Notes: a model not told the origin generated them from the letters alone. A stretch of 64,000 nt of DNA from Streptomyces sp. NBC_01210 (GCF_036010325.1 NZ_CP108549.1:5208001-5272000); one strand, 5' to 3'. Positions 45,168 through 54,408 are shown, numbered from the stretch's first letter. Program-made: numbers and translations.

Positions 45168-46373
45168 ATGACCGTATGGGACGACGTGGTCGGCCAGGAG
45201 CGCGTCCAGGCGCAGCTCTCCGCCGCCGCCCGGGACGCCGACACCCGCGTCACCGCCCAGGCCCACGGCGCCCCCGCCCCCGACGCGTCCAAGATGACGC
45301 ACGCCTGGCTGTTCACCGGCCCACCCGGCTCCGGACGGTCCACCGCCGCCCGGGCCTTCGCCGCCGCGCTGCAGTGCACCAGCCCCGACCGCGCCCTCGG
45401 CGGTGAGCCCGGCTGCGGATTCTGCGACGGCTGTCACACCACCCTCGTCGGTACGCACGCCGACGTCGAGGTGATCCGTACGGACCTGCTCTCCATCGGC
45501 GTCAAGGAGACCCGCGAGCTCGTCCGCCGCGCCCAGCTCTCCCCGGCCGGCGGCCGCTGGCAGGTGATCATCCTGGAAGACGCCGACCGGCTCACCGAAG
45601 GCGCGGGCAATGTCCTGCTGAAGGCCGTCGAGGAGCCCGCCTCCCGCACCGTATGGCTGCTCTGCGCGCCCTCCCTCGAGGATGTACTCCCCACCATCCG
45701 CTCCCGCTGCCGCCACCTCAGCCTCCGTACGCCGCCGGTCGCCGCCGTCGCCGACGTCCTGATCCGGCGGGACGGCATCGAACCCGAGGTCGCCGTCAAC
45801 GCCGCCCGTGCCACCCAGGGCCACATCGGCCGCGCCCGCCGACTGGCCACCGACGAGCGTGCCCGAGCCCGCCGGGCCACGGTGCTCAAGCTGCCGCTGC
45901 GCGTGGAGGACATCGGCGGCTGCCTCAAGGCCGCCCAGGAGCTGGTCGACGCCGCGGCCGAGGACGCCAAGCAGGTTGCCGAGGAGATCGACGTCAAGGA
46001 GACCGAAGACCTCAAGGCGGCCCTCGGCGCGTCCGCCGGCGGCCGGATGCCGCGGGGCACGGCAGGGGCGATGAAGGAGCTCGAGGACAAGCAGAAGCGC
46101 CGCAAGACCCGTAGCCAGCGCGACAGCCTCGACCTGGCGCTCACCGATCTGACGGGCTTCTACCGCGATGTGCTGGCCCTCCAGATGGGCTCGGAGGTCG
46201 CGCTCGCCAATCACGACGTCCGGGACTCCCTCGACCGGATCGCCCATGGTTCGACCCCGGAGGGCACCCTGCGCCGGATAGAGGCAGTGGTCGCGTGCCG
46301 CCAGGCACTGGACCGCAATGTCGCGCCGCTGCTGGCCGTGGAGGCGATGGCGGTCGCTCTCCGCGCCGGCTGA
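45168..46373 (+). CDS. holB: DNA polymerase III delta' subunit
   Basis: A 401-residue clamp-loader subunit. The AAA+ core shows TGPPGSGRST (an altered Walker A), the zinc-binding CGFCDGCHTTL, VIILEDADRLTEGAGNVLLK (Walker B-like) and VWLLCAPSLEDVLPTIRSRC with the sensor SRC. Start ATG is preceded by AAAGGCGGTGACGGCCC. With the delta and tau subunits it loads the sliding clamp on DNA. Confidence 0.96.
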   Translation: MTVWDDVVGQERVQAQLSAAARDADTRVTAQAHGAPAPDASKMTHAWLFTGPPGSGRSTAARAFAAALQCTSPDRALGGEPGCGFCDGCHTTLVGTHADVEVIRTDLLSIGVKETRELVRRAQLSPAGGRWQVIILEDADRLTEGAGNVLLKAVEEPASRTVWLLCAPSLEDVLPTIRSRCRHLSLRTPPVAAVADVLIRRDGIEPEVAVNAARATQGHIGRARRLATDERARARRATVLKLPLRVEDIGGCLKAAQELVDAAAEDAKQVAEEIDVKETEDLKAALGASAGGRMPRGTAGAMKELEDKQKRRKTRSQRDSLDLALTDLTGFYRDVLALQMGSEVALANHDVRDSLDRIAHGSTPEGTLRRIEAVVACRQALDRNVAPLLAVEAMAVALRAG

Positions 46374-46512
46374 CGTCCGGCCTGTCTCCTGGCCATCTCC
46401 TGGCCATCGAATCCGCACCGCAGGCCGTCAGACCTGCCGCCGATCGGTTGACCGGCTCACCCGTAAGAGCGCGGAAAGGCGGCAGCGGTCACCCTGCGAT
46501 TACGCTCCATGG

Positions 46513-48063
46513 ATGGACACCAGGCGCCTGCTCCGTACTTCCGCCCTCGTGCTGGCCACAGCCGGCCTGCTCATCTCCGGCTGCACCGGCGGGAGTTCGT
46601 CACCCAGCGCCTCCGAGTCCGCCTCCTCCGGCGGTGGCGGAGGAGCCGCCCCGACCGCTGCCCTCAAGCCGTACTACGCACAGCAGCTGAAGTGGCGTCC
46701 CTGCGGCGTCCCCGGTTTCGAATGCGCCACGATGAAGGCTCCGCTCGACTACGCCAAGCCCGACGGCGATTCGGTCAAGCTGGCCGTCGCCCGCAAGAAG
46801 GCCACCGGCCCCGGCAAGCGCCTCGGCTCCCTGGTCGTCAATCCGGGTGGCCCCGGAGGATCGGGCGTCAGCTATCTCCAGGGGTACGCGGGCATCGGCT
46901 ACCCCGAGCCCGTCCGTGCCCGCTACGACATGGTGTCCGTCGACCCGCGCGGCGTCGCCCGCAGCGAGCCCGTCGAATGCCTCAGCGGCAAGGAGATGGA
47001 CGCGTACACCCAGGTCGACCAGACCCCCGACGACGCAGCCGAGACGACCCGTCTCGCCACGTCCCTCAAGGGCTTCGCGGTGGGCTGCGAGAAGCGCTCC
47101 GGCACGATCCTGCCCCATGTCTCCACCGTCGAGGCGGCCCGTGACATGGACATCCTGCGCGCCGTGCTGGGCGACGAGAAGCTGACGTACGTCGGAGCTT
47201 CGTACGGCACCTTCCTCGGCGCGACGTACGCCGAGCTCTTCCCCGACCGCGTCGGCCGCCTCGTCCTCGACGGCGCGATGGACCCGTCGCTGGCGTCCCA
47301 GCAGATGAACCGTGACCAGACCGCCGGCTTCGAAACCGCGTTCCAGTCCTTCGCCGCCGACTGCGTCAAGGAGAAGGACTGCCCGCTCGGCACGGAGTCG
47401 GCCGCCGACGCCTCCAACCGCCTCAAGGCCTTCTTCGCCGCCCTCGACGCCAAGCCCGTCCCCACCGGCGAGAGCCGCGAACTCGGCGAGTCGCTGGCCA
47501 CCACCGCAGTGATCGCCGCGATGTACGACGAGGCCGCCTGGCCACAGCTCCGCAAGGCACTGGCTCAAGCCATGAACGGTGACGGCGCGCCGCTGCTCTC
47601 GCTGGCCGACAGCTACTACGAGCGCGAGGGCGACGGCTCGTACGCGAACCTGATGTACGCCAATGCGGCCGTGAACTGCCTGGACCTGCCGCCCGCCTTC
47701 ACCGCCCCCAAGGGCGTGCAGTCGGCCCTGCCCGCGTTCGAGAAAGCCTCCCCGGTCTTTGGCAAGGGCTTCGCCTGGGCCTCCCTGAACTGCGCGTACT
47801 GGCCCACCCCCGCCACCGGCGCGCCGCACCGCATCGAGGCGAAGGGCGCCGCCCCGATCGTGGTCGTCGGCACCACCCGGGACCCGGCCACGCCCTACAA
47901 GTGGGCGCAGGGGCTGGCCGGGCAGCTCTCCTCCGGGCGCCTGCTCACGTACGACGGCGACGGCCACACGGCGTACGGGCGCGGCAGCGACTGCATCGAT
48001 ACGGCGATCAACACGTACCTGCTGGAAGGCACGGCCCCGGCGGACAACAAGCGCTGCCGCTGA
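46513..48063 (+). CDS. Secreted alpha/beta-hydrolase lipoprotein, tripeptidyl aminopeptidase (SlpD/E-like)
   Basis: A 516-residue lipoprotein with lipobox LISGC and a Ser/Gly linker. The alpha/beta-hydrolase fold shows NPGGPGGSGV as oxyanion loop, nucleophile GASYGTFLG, acid TTRDPATP and catalytic His in DGDGHTAYG. The C-terminal cap with CLDLPP and DCIDTAINTYL is typical of the Streptomyces Slp/tripeptidyl aminopeptidase family, which trims three residues from N-termini of secreted proteins. It is the last gene before the tRNA. Confidence 0.92.
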   Translation: MDTRRLLRTSALVLATAGLLISGCTGGSSSPSASESASSGGGGGAAPTAALKPYYAQQLKWRPCGVPGFECATMKAPLDYAKPDGDSVKLAVARKKATGPGKRLGSLVVNPGGPGGSGVSYLQGYAGIGYPEPVRARYDMVSVDPRGVARSEPVECLSGKEMDAYTQVDQTPDDAAETTRLATSLKGFAVGCEKRSGTILPHVSTVEAARDMDILRAVLGDEKLTYVGASYGTFLGATYAELFPDRVGRLVLDGAMDPSLASQQMNRDQTAGFETAFQSFAADCVKEKDCPLGTESAADASNRLKAFFAALDAKPVPTGESRELGESLATTAVIAAMYDEAAWPQLRKALAQAMNGDGAPLLSLADSYYEREGDGSYANLMYANAAVNCLDLPPAFTAPKGVQSALPAFEKASPVFGKGFAWASLNCAYWPTPATGAPHRIEAKGAAPIVVVGTTRDPATPYKWAQGLAGQLSSGRLLTYDGDGHTAYGRGSDCIDTAINTYLLEGTAPADNKRCR

Positions 48064-48177
48064 GGGCGGGCTGTGAGGTGCCCTGGACCTGGTTCGGGGC
48101 ACCCAGAACAACCCTGTAGACTTGGCGCCGCTGCTGATGCGAACGTGTTCTCGCGAGGACGGGTATATCCGCAGCTT

Positions 48178-48251
48178 GCCGCCTTAGCTCAGTTGGCCAG
48201 AGCAACGCACTCGTAATGCGTAGGTCTCGGGTTCGAATCCCGAAGGCGGCT
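48178..48251 (+). tRNA. tRNA-Thr, anticodon CGT
   Basis: A 74-base cloverleaf: acceptor GCCGCCT/AGGCGGC, D arm GCTC/GAGC, anticodon stem ACGCA/TGCGT with loop CTCGTAA (anticodon CGT), variable loop AGGTC, T arm TCGGG/CCCGA with TTCGAAT loop, discriminator T, no encoded CCA. A copy of its 3' half at 49381 marks it as an attachment site. Confidence 0.97.
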
Positions 48252-48256
48252 CCGTG

Positions 48257-48294
48257 AAAGCCCCAGGACTCACTCGCCGTGACCTGGGGCTTTT
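48257..48294 (+). terminator. Terminator after tRNA-Thr
   Basis: Arms AAAGCCCCAGG / CCTGGGGCTTT with a 15-base loop and a T-run. The same terminator is repeated at the second attachment site. Confidence 0.9.
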
Positions 48295-48313
48295 GCCTTT
48301 TCGTGGCAACGCC

Positions 48314-48718
48314 TCAGCCTGAGAAGCTTTCCCATGCGTGCTGCCGAAGTGGCGTGTCGACGCGGACACCCCGGAAGTCGCGAGCAGTTGGCGGCGGGAC
48401 CTGGCGCTGGATGCCCGCCCACACGCCCGCGCCGACGGCCGCTGTGAGATATGCCGCCGATGCCGCGGACACCAGCTTGCGGCGGGTGTCGGCGGGCCAG
48501 GAGGTGAAGGTCAGCAGCTGGGCCAGGGCCGGCAGGACGAGGACCGCGTGCAGGGCCACTCCGTGCAGGGGCTTCAGCGCCTCGGTGGAGTGGTATGCCG
48601 CCTCCTGGCTGTCGGTGCGGGTGACCCCGCCGAGGTCGGCGAAATGGAAGTTGTCGGAGACGACGTCGCCGAGGAGGGCCTCGGCACCGCCGACGAGATC
48701 CTCGTCAAAGTCGCCGAG
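48314..48718 (-). pseudogene. Truncated membrane protein gene inside the tRNA-linked scar
   Basis: The minus-strand frame reads continuously as an acidic N-terminal region, then VALHAVLVLPALAQLLTF and ASAAYLTAAVGAGVWAGI as two membrane helices, and ends normally at 48314, but no start codon opens it: the 5' end is lost near 48718. It has no assigned family. The location between the two attachment-like repeats implies it is a leftover of the excised element. Confidence 0.55.
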
Positions 48719-48843
48719 GGGTCACTCTTTCGGCATGCGCACATACGTTTCTTCCTGAGCCGAACGAGTGGCCGAGTGGATCACCTTGCGGGATTCGGGA
48801 AAACCAGGGCTGTCTGGACCCCGAATACGTAAGGAAGGTCGGC

Positions 48844-49227
48844 ATGAAACCCATCCGCCCCCTCGCCGTGGCCGCCATGGCCACCGGCGTGCTCCTCGTC
48901 AGCGGCGTGACCTCCGCCAATGCGCTGGCCGCCAGCGACAATCCGCCCAAGACCGATTTCCCCGCCGAAAGCGGTGTCGTGGCGCCGCTGAGCGCGCACC
49001 CCCAGTACCAAGGCTCCAGCGTGGCCATCCCGGCCGGAGGTTTCGCCTTCGCGCATGTGGACTGTCCATCGGGCAGGGTGCCCACCGGGGGTGGCGGCAC
49101 GACCAGCAGCACGCTCACCTTCTTCACGGACTCCTACCCAACCAGCGGGGGCTGGACGGTCGGTGTGAAAAACACCGCCACCTTTGGCGCCTCTGCGACG
49201 GCCTGGGTCGTCTGCACCGTCCCGTAG
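48844..49227 (+). CDS. Small secreted protein of unknown function
   Basis: A 127-residue protein with a signal peptide (MKPIRPLAVAAMATG..., cleavage after ANALA) and a mature part rich in Gly, Thr and Ser with two cysteines (VDCPSG and VVCTVP), which could form a disulfide. The beta-sheet-like composition suggests a small exported domain. AAGGAAGGTCGGC precedes the ATG. It is the only intact gene between the two tRNA-derived repeats. Confidence 0.7.
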   Translation: MKPIRPLAVAAMATGVLLVSGVTSANALAASDNPPKTDFPAESGVVAPLSAHPQYQGSSVAIPAGGFAFAHVDCPSGRVPTGGGGTTSSTLTFFTDSYPTSGGWTVGVKNTATFGASATAWVVCTVP

Positions 49228-49634
49228 GTCGTGTCTGCGCCCTAGGCTCAGACCTGGTCTCAGTGGCGGCGCAATCCAGGATGGTCCGTGTACGTCCGTT
49301 GCACCCCATCCAGTGCCGTGACCTGCTGCGCTGTGTACGGATCATCCTTCAGTGGACAAGGGTGGACGAGAACCGATCTTCTCGTAGTGCGTAGGTCTCG
49401 GGTTCCAATCCCGAAGGCGGCTCTGTAAAAGCCTCAGGACTCACTCGCCGTGACCTGGGGCTTTTGCTTTTGAGGGCAGGGCGAGGTGCACGCCTCGCCA
49501 GGAGTCCGCCGCCTGCCCGCCGTACGTCGGCGCACGGCGGAAGCGGTATCTGACCGGCCACGGTTGCCTCGATCGGAGGCCGGTCAGATCGGTTGCTGTC
49601 ATCGAACCCATCCCGCGGCCGGCACTTCTCCCGC
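49228..49634. other. Gene-free stretch around the second attachment repeat
   Basis: Besides the tRNA-derived repeat at 49381-49473 no gene is supported. Frames here are shadows or fragments. The 3' ends of the small secreted gene and of the BTAD gene converge on it. Confidence 0.5.
49381..49473 (+). repeat. Second attachment-like copy of the tRNA-Thr 3' half plus terminator
   Basis: From the anticodon loop (CTCGTAGTGC) through the T arm, acceptor strand and terminator hairpin, about 85 bases match 48210-48302 with only a handful of substitutions (for example TTCGAA to TTCCAA). There is no 5' tRNA half. This is the pattern left when an integrase inserts at the 3' end of a tRNA gene. Confidence 0.85.
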
Positions 49635-52600
49635 TCAGGCTGCAGAGCTGCTGTCCATGTCCGGGATGGTCGCCAGCAGTTCCCGGAGCAGGTCGATGGT
49701 CTCGTCCTCGGCATCGACGCCGAGTTCCTCGTTGAGACTGTTGAGTCGATCTGCGGCCTCGATGATGGCGGCGCGGTCGCCCACGGCCGCATGTGCGCGG
49801 AAGAGATCTCGGGAGAGTAGTTCGCTCTCCGGAGAAGCTGCCAGGCCTCGTGTCGCCGCCGCGAGTGCGCCGGCGTGGTCGCCTGCCGACAGGCACCGTT
49901 TCGCCAGTTCATGGGCAACGTCAACGATCGCCGAGAGCATGTCGTGGAACATGGCGTCCGCCCAGAGGTAGTTGCGCGGATTGGTCGCGGCGAACGGACT
50001 GCCCTGGACCAGTGCCAGAGCGTTCGCCAGAGCGGTGTCGGCGGCCTCGCCCTTGGTATGCATGCCGTTCTGGTAGAACTCCTGGAAGTCCAACCAGTCG
50101 CACCGCACAGAAGACGCGAAGGTGTACCGGCCGTCCGAGACAAAGGGGAGGTACGACTGCCCGCCCACCCAAGCGCGCAACTTGCTCATGTTGGAGTTGC
50201 GCAGCGAGTGGCCGACCTGGCGCTCAGGCCAGATCGCCTCGTCGAGGGCGTGGTGCTCCAGACCCGGGTGCAGCACGAGCCATGCGGCCAGCTCGGTCAG
50301 CCGACCACGGCGGTTGGGCTCTACGGGGCCCTCTGCGGAGACCAATTCCACCGGACCGAGTACACGGACGTACGGCGCCGCAGGGGATGGCAGCGGAGTG
50401 CGGATCACGTCTTCGAAGGGGATACCCGTGCGCTCTTCGTGCTCCTCGGTCGGATCCGGGTCCGGAACCGCCGCGACGGAGAGCTTCATACGGGGGTCTT
50501 CGGGCCGTGCCCACGTCGGCGTCGGCTCGTCCCCGGGTCGGCCGGTGATGTCCATAAGTTCCAACAGGCTTTCGTACTGGGCAGTTTCAAGGCGTTGGAG
50601 TACCACTTCCAGGTCGGTTCCGGGGAGGCCGATCACCATCTCGGGTGCCGCCGCCACGGTCCAGGTGCCCGGAAGGACGAGCGCATCCTCGGCGCTCGTC
50701 ACTGCCGCCAGCGAGGTACGTGGCTGAGCCCCTATCAGGTCGATGAGGTCAAGGGCGCCCTCGTCCCCTTCTGTGAGCGGCAGCGAGCAGAGCACGATCT
50801 GCGGGGCCCAGGCATCCGCGCCGGTGCCGAGCAGCCGCGCTTCGCGCAGGCTTTCCGCACCGCTCTCCTCCAGCGCACGACGCTGTGCCGCGTCATGTCC
50901 TCGCAGCCCGGCGACCGCAGAAGCGAGGGTCGCATGGTGGACGATGCGGCCGGGGAACGCCGCTTTCAGCTCCTGGCCGAAGCCGACCAGCCGGATCGTG
51001 TGCTCGGCGTGCAGTGAGTCGGAAGCCAACTCCACTGCCAGAGCGAGGAGTATGGCCTGTACGTCGTACTCGTCACCATCGAGTCGGAGCATGCCGATGC
51101 GCTCGAGGTCGACCAGCACGGGATGTCCGTCGGAGCTGGTGCCGAGGCTGATCAGTGCGGGGTACGGCAGCGCGGTGCAGGATGCCTCCTGGGCCGGGAG
51201 AAGCGAGTCTGTGTCCTTCGGGCACCACCAGATGTCGTCCCCGCCGATCACCGGTATGAAAGGCCGTACCGCAGGAGCCGGCTCGGAAAGATGGAGGGCG
51301 GCCCCCTCCGGGGTGATGACGGCGGCGGTGATCGACGGTAGTGCGCTCTCGGCCTCCCCCAGACCGGCGGCAAGAGTACGCAGCGCGCGATCCAGCAGGT
51401 CGAGGCCGTCGGGCACATCCGCTGCGGCCACGCGCATGTCACGCTCGAGTGCGGCGGTGTCACCTTCGGGGAGTGAGATGCGGCGTCGGGGGCGGCGGCG
51501 GCGCTGTTGAACGATCCGTCGGACGCCGAGTACGCCGAGCACGCCTGCGGCGAGGAGCGCCCCGACCCCCGCGACCGTCCGGATGGACCCGTCCTCGTTC
51601 TCCTCGCCGTCGTCGGCCGTATCGGTGGCGTCCGCCGTGCCCGGGTTCTCCCTTCCGGCAGGCCCGGACGGCTGTCCCTCACCGGCGGACGCGGCGTCGT
51701 CGGGCCTCGCGGTCTCCTGCGGCTTGGCGGAGTCGTGCGGCTTCGCGGTCTCGTGCGGCTTGGCGGAGTCGTGCGGCTTCGCGGTCTCGTGCGGCTTCGC
51801 GGTCTCGTGCGGTTTGGCCGACTCGTGCGGTTTGGCGGAGTCGTGCGGCTTCGCGGTCTCGTGCGGCTTGGCGGAGTCGTGCGGCTTCGCGGTCTCGTGC
51901 GGCTTCGCGGAGTCGTGCGGTTTGGCCGACTCGTGCGGCTTGGCGGAGTCGTGCGGCTTCGCGGTCTCCTGCGGCTTGGCCGACTCGTCCGGCTTCGCGG
52001 TCTCCTCCGAAGGCTTCTCCTCGCCCGACCCGGGCTTGTCCCCGGCGTCGGAAGCGCCGGGTCCCGTCCCAGGGAGCCGCAACTCCTGTCCCGGGATGAT
52101 GAGGTCGGGGTCGGTGAAGGTACCGCCTCCCGGCTGAGGAGTACCCCTGTTGAGGTCGAAGATCTCGGTATAGCGGGCAGGGTTACCGAGTTCGCGGTTC
52201 GCGATCGAGCCCAAGGAGTCGCCCGGCCGCACCGTCGTGGTCGTCCCGGCGTCCGCCGCGGCGGTGCCTCCCGGCATGAGGAGCTTCCAACCGGGCTGGA
52301 TGAGTCCTTGGGCGTGGAAGACAGTGCCGTCGGCCATCACCCGACCCTCATTGAGCGCGGCGATCTCGTGCCAGCGGTTCCCGTCGCCCATCTGGCTCTC
52401 GGCGATGCTCCACAGACTCTCCGATGGCCGGGTGTCCCGCACCGTATATGTGTTCTCGCGCGCCGCCCCGTCCATGGACCGGGTCTCCGACGCGTTCACG
52501 GAGTCAGAGCCCCGGGCCTGGATGGAGGACTGAGACACCGAGCTCGATGCCGCCGCAGGCGCCGCGAAGGCCGCGCCGGCGGTCGGCAGGAGCACCAGGA

Positions 52601-52931
52601 TGCCGCCGATCAAAGATGCGGCGGCCCGCTGGCTCATCCCGAGGCCGCTCACTCGCCGTGCGGTACGGCCGCGCAACTGAGCCGGAATCTCCAGGAGTAC
52701 GGAGACACTGAAGCCTGCCCAGCCGATCCACCCCGCGGCGGCGAGCAGCAGCAGAAACGCCCCTCCGGTGTCCTGACGGGAGAACAGGTGGCTCAGGTCG
52801 TCGAGACCACTGTCCAGGACGAGCCCGGTGGCCTGCCACAGCAGCACAGGGAGGCCGAAGAGCAGGACGAGCAGTACGACCAGACTCAGCAGGGCTCGCA
52901 GCAGATGACGGAGTGTACGCACTGCGATCAC
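49635..52931 (-). CDS. Membrane protein with LysM domains, hexapeptide repeat and SARP-like BTAD region
   Basis: A 1098-residue protein. Two membrane helices at about 7-36 and 57-80, another hydrophobic stretch at 105-125, two LysM domains (about 160-220 and 232-280), about 16 copies of an AKPHDS/AKPHET hexapeptide (about 309-409), and a further membrane helix near 447-470. Its C-terminal region from about 849 on reads as a winged-helix (PYVRVLGPVELVSAEGPVEP) plus helical BTAD domain as in SARP/AfsR regulators. LysM binds peptidoglycan, so the protein may sense the cell wall outside and regulate inside. It is the last gene of the second Tad locus. Its start GTG/ATG region overlaps the previous stop by 4 bases. 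Confidence 0.85.
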   Translation of the reverse strand: MIAVRTLRHLLRALLSLVVLLVLLFGLPVLLWQATGLVLDSGLDDLSHLFSRQDTGGAFLLLLAAAGWIGWAGFSVSVLLEIPAQLRGRTARRVSGLGMSQRAAASLIGGILVLLPTAGAAFAAPAAASSSVSQSSIQARGSDSVNASETRSMDGAARENTYTVRDTRPSESLWSIAESQMGDGNRWHEIAALNEGRVMADGTVFHAQGLIQPGWKLLMPGGTAAADAGTTTTVRPGDSLGSIANRELGNPARYTEIFDLNRGTPQPGGGTFTDPDLIIPGQELRLPGTGPGASDAGDKPGSGEEKPSEETAKPDESAKPQETAKPHDSAKPHESAKPHDSAKPHETAKPHDSAKPHETAKPHDSAKPHESAKPHETAKPHETAKPHDSAKPHETAKPHDSAKPQETARPDDAASAGEGQPSGPAGRENPGTADATDTADDGEENEDGSIRTVAGVGALLAAGVLGVLGVRRIVQQRRRRPRRRISLPEGDTAALERDMRVAAADVPDGLDLLDRALRTLAAGLGEAESALPSITAAVITPEGAALHLSEPAPAVRPFIPVIGGDDIWWCPKDTDSLLPAQEASCTALPYPALISLGTSSDGHPVLVDLERIGMLRLDGDEYDVQAILLALAVELASDSLHAEHTIRLVGFGQELKAAFPGRIVHHATLASAVAGLRGHDAAQRRALEESGAESLREARLLGTGADAWAPQIVLCSLPLTEGDEGALDLIDLIGAQPRTSLAAVTSAEDALVLPGTWTVAAAPEMVIGLPGTDLEVVLQRLETAQYESLLELMDITGRPGDEPTPTWARPEDPRMKLSVAAVPDPDPTEEHEERTGIPFEDVIRTPLPSPAAPYVRVLGPVELVSAEGPVEPNRRGRLTELAAWLVLHPGLEHHALDEAIWPERQVGHSLRNSNMSKLRAWVGGQSYLPFVSDGRYTFASSVRCDWLDFQEFYQNGMHTKGEAADTALANALALVQGSPFAATNPRNYLWADAMFHDMLSAIVDVAHELAKRCLSAGDHAGALAAATRGLAASPESELLSRDLFRAHAAVGDRAAIIEAADRLNSLNEELGVDAEDETIDLLRELLATIPDMDSSSAA
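51705..52005 (-). repeat. 18-bp coding minisatellite (AKPHxS/T hexapeptides)
   Basis: About sixteen in-frame copies of an 18-bp unit coding AKPHDS, AKPHES or AKPHET, with AKPQET and AKPDES variants at the borders. Length of such arrays often varies between strains. It forms a His/Lys-rich linker between LysM and membrane segments. Confidence 0.9.
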
Positions 52932-53353
52932 GCTCCTTCCGGGGCGACGACACCGTGAATCAGCGTGGCCTTCCCGTGCCCGGTGACTCCCATGGAAGCG
53001 ACGCCGACGACGCTCAGGAAGCGTGTGGAATATGTTGTGTTCACGCGTACGGTGATCGTCTTCCCGTCGCCGGAGACGTTCACCGAACCACTGACCCCGG
53101 CCTTGTTGAGATACTCGGCCGCGGCAGCTCGCGCGCCTTCGGGGTCGGCAACGACAGCGTCGCCTGGGATTGCCTTGCCAGGGTCGATGGCCTGGCCTCC
53201 GGCCCTGGCTGCCTCCATGGCAATGGCATCGGCGCGTTCACTGGCTCGCAGTTTCCCGCCACCGTCCACCACGACGCCGATGATGGCCAACAGCGACACG
53301 GTGAGGATGGCGCAGTAGACGGCTATTCCGCCGCGGTCGTCCAACGCACGCAT
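52928..53353 (-). CDS. TadG/TadE-like secreted pilus-associated protein
   Basis: A 141-residue protein with the DRGGIAVYCAILTVSLLAIIG N-terminal TadG-type helix, then a helix (ASERADAIAMEAARAGGQAI) and a beta-rich C-terminal domain (VNVSGDGKTITVRVNT). It starts at ATG 53353, overlapping the upstream stop (ATGA). Expected to be membrane-anchored and exposed outside, as a minor pilin or pilus-biogenesis factor. Confidence 0.78.
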   Translation of the reverse strand: MRALDDRGGIAVYCAILTVSLLAIIGVVVDGGGKLRASERADAIAMEAARAGGQAIDPGKAIPGDAVVADPEGARAAAAEYLNKAGVSGSVNVSGDGKTITVRVNTTYSTRFLSVVGVASMGVTGHGKATLIHGVVAPEGA

Positions 53354-53775
53354 CAGTTGCGCTCCCGGAATGCGTCGACCGCCGAGGTGAAGGTCGAACT
53401 GAGGGTGTGGCTGCCGGGCACTCCCGGCAGCATCAGATCGGACAGCGGAACGGTGCAGCGAACGGTCACGGTCACCGTGCCGACCGTGCCGAGGGGGGCG
53501 CTGAGACCCGAGGCGTCCACCGAGATGCTCGTTCCGGAGCACTTGAGGCCCTGGTCCGCCAGCGTCTCATTGGCTGCGGCGTAGGCATTGGCCTGGGCTG
53601 TCGCGGCGGTCCGCGCGATGGATGCTTCGCGGGCAGCGTCCTCTGCGGCGGCGTCCACCTTGCTGCCCGCGGTCACCACGCGGCCGGCGGCGAGTGCCAT
53701 GCAGAGAAACATGATCATCAAAGGCGTGACGATCGCCGCCTGGATCGCCTCACTGCCCCGGTCGTCCCAGTTCAA
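53353..53775 (-). CDS. TadE-like pseudopilin 2
   Basis: A 140-residue TadE-family protein: RGSEAIQAAIVTPLMIMFLCM carries the acidic residue five places after Gly and a membrane helix. Two cysteines (LKCSG and RCTVP) may pair in the external domain. The start is TTG 53775 with GGGGGATGAG upstream; it lies just past the preceding stop. Confidence 0.75.
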   Translation of the reverse strand: MNWDDRGSEAIQAAIVTPLMIMFLCMALAAGRVVTAGSKVDAAAEDAAREASIARTAATAQANAYAAANETLADQGLKCSGTSISVDASGLSAPLGTVGTVTVTVRCTVPLSDLMLPGVPGSHTLSSTFTSAVDAFRERN

Positions 53776-53776
53776 C

Positions 53777-54184
53777 TCATCCCCCGGTCGTCCAGCGCTC
53801 CACCGGCCCGGACGCGCTCTGTGTGATGGTCAGGCCCGGCACCCCCGGCAGCATCGACGGTGCGGTACCGGACACCTGGATACGGATGCGCTCCGCCGAG
53901 CTACCCCCTGTCGACACGGTCGGGCCGAGCAGGCTGCTGCCCGCGATACGGCCGAGCACGTCCTGGGCACGCGCCGCGCCGGCGCCCGGGCCGGATTCGT
54001 AGACCCGGGCGGCGGCCACGCCCTCCCGTGCGGCTGTGAGGGCCACATTGCGCGCGTAGTACCACATCGACACCTGTACCACGGCGATCGTCAGCAGGAT
54101 GACGAACGGAAAGACGATGGCCATCTGAATCGATGAGTCGCCGCGATCGTCCAGGGACCGGCGGACGACGGCCGGACGATGCAC
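53777..54184 (-). CDS. TadE-like pseudopilin 1
   Basis: A 135-residue TadE-family protein: DRGDSSIQMAIVFPFVILLTI provides the processing site and helix, followed by VSMWYYARNVALTAAREG as the usual helical extension. GTG start overlaps the TAG stop of the small pilin-like gene. It is paired with the next TadE gene. Confidence 0.77.
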   Translation of the reverse strand: MHRPAVVRRSLDDRGDSSIQMAIVFPFVILLTIAVVQVSMWYYARNVALTAAREGVAAARVYESGPGAGAARAQDVLGRIAGSSLLGPTVSTGGSSAERIRIQVSGTAPSMLPGVPGLTITQSASGPVERWTTGG

Positions 54185-54408
54185 TAGATGCCCGCCAGCT
54201 TGCCGTTGTACCTGCCGACGATCACAGCGATGGTGCCGGCGATCAGCAGGGCGCCGGCGACGGCCGCGACCCAGATGATGACCGTGGTGATGCTGATGTC
54301 GCCGCGCTCCGGGTCCTGGGTACCGCGCTCGATGCGTTCGCTCAGAACAGCCAGCACGATAGCCAGTGATGCAGTGGCCCGGGTCGTGAGCTTGTTGAAC
54401 ATGTCCAT
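54184..54408 (-). CDS. Small single-helix pilin-like protein of the second Tad locus
   Basis: A 74-residue protein with one C-terminal hydrophobic helix (ITTVIIWVAAVAGALLIAG) after a charged N-terminal half that contains GDISI. This is not the standard Flp start, and no clear prepilin site E+5 is seen, so it may be a membrane anchor or an unusual major subunit. ATG 54408 follows GAGGGGG by 10 bases. Its place between tadC and the TadE genes is the place of the Flp pilin in the first locus. Confidence 0.6.
   Translation of the reverse strand: MDMFNKLTTRATASLAIVLAVLSERIERGTQDPERGDISITTVIIWVAAVAGALLIAGTIAVIVGRYNGKLAGI

Noticed and set aside
49381..49473. Possible second functional tRNA-Thr
   Set aside because: Only the 3' half is present, and the T loop is mutated (TTCCAA), so no cloverleaf can form.
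51705..52005. Repeat array considered as a CRISPR
   Set aside because: Units are contiguous 18-mers in a reading frame with no unique spacers; they encode hexapeptides.
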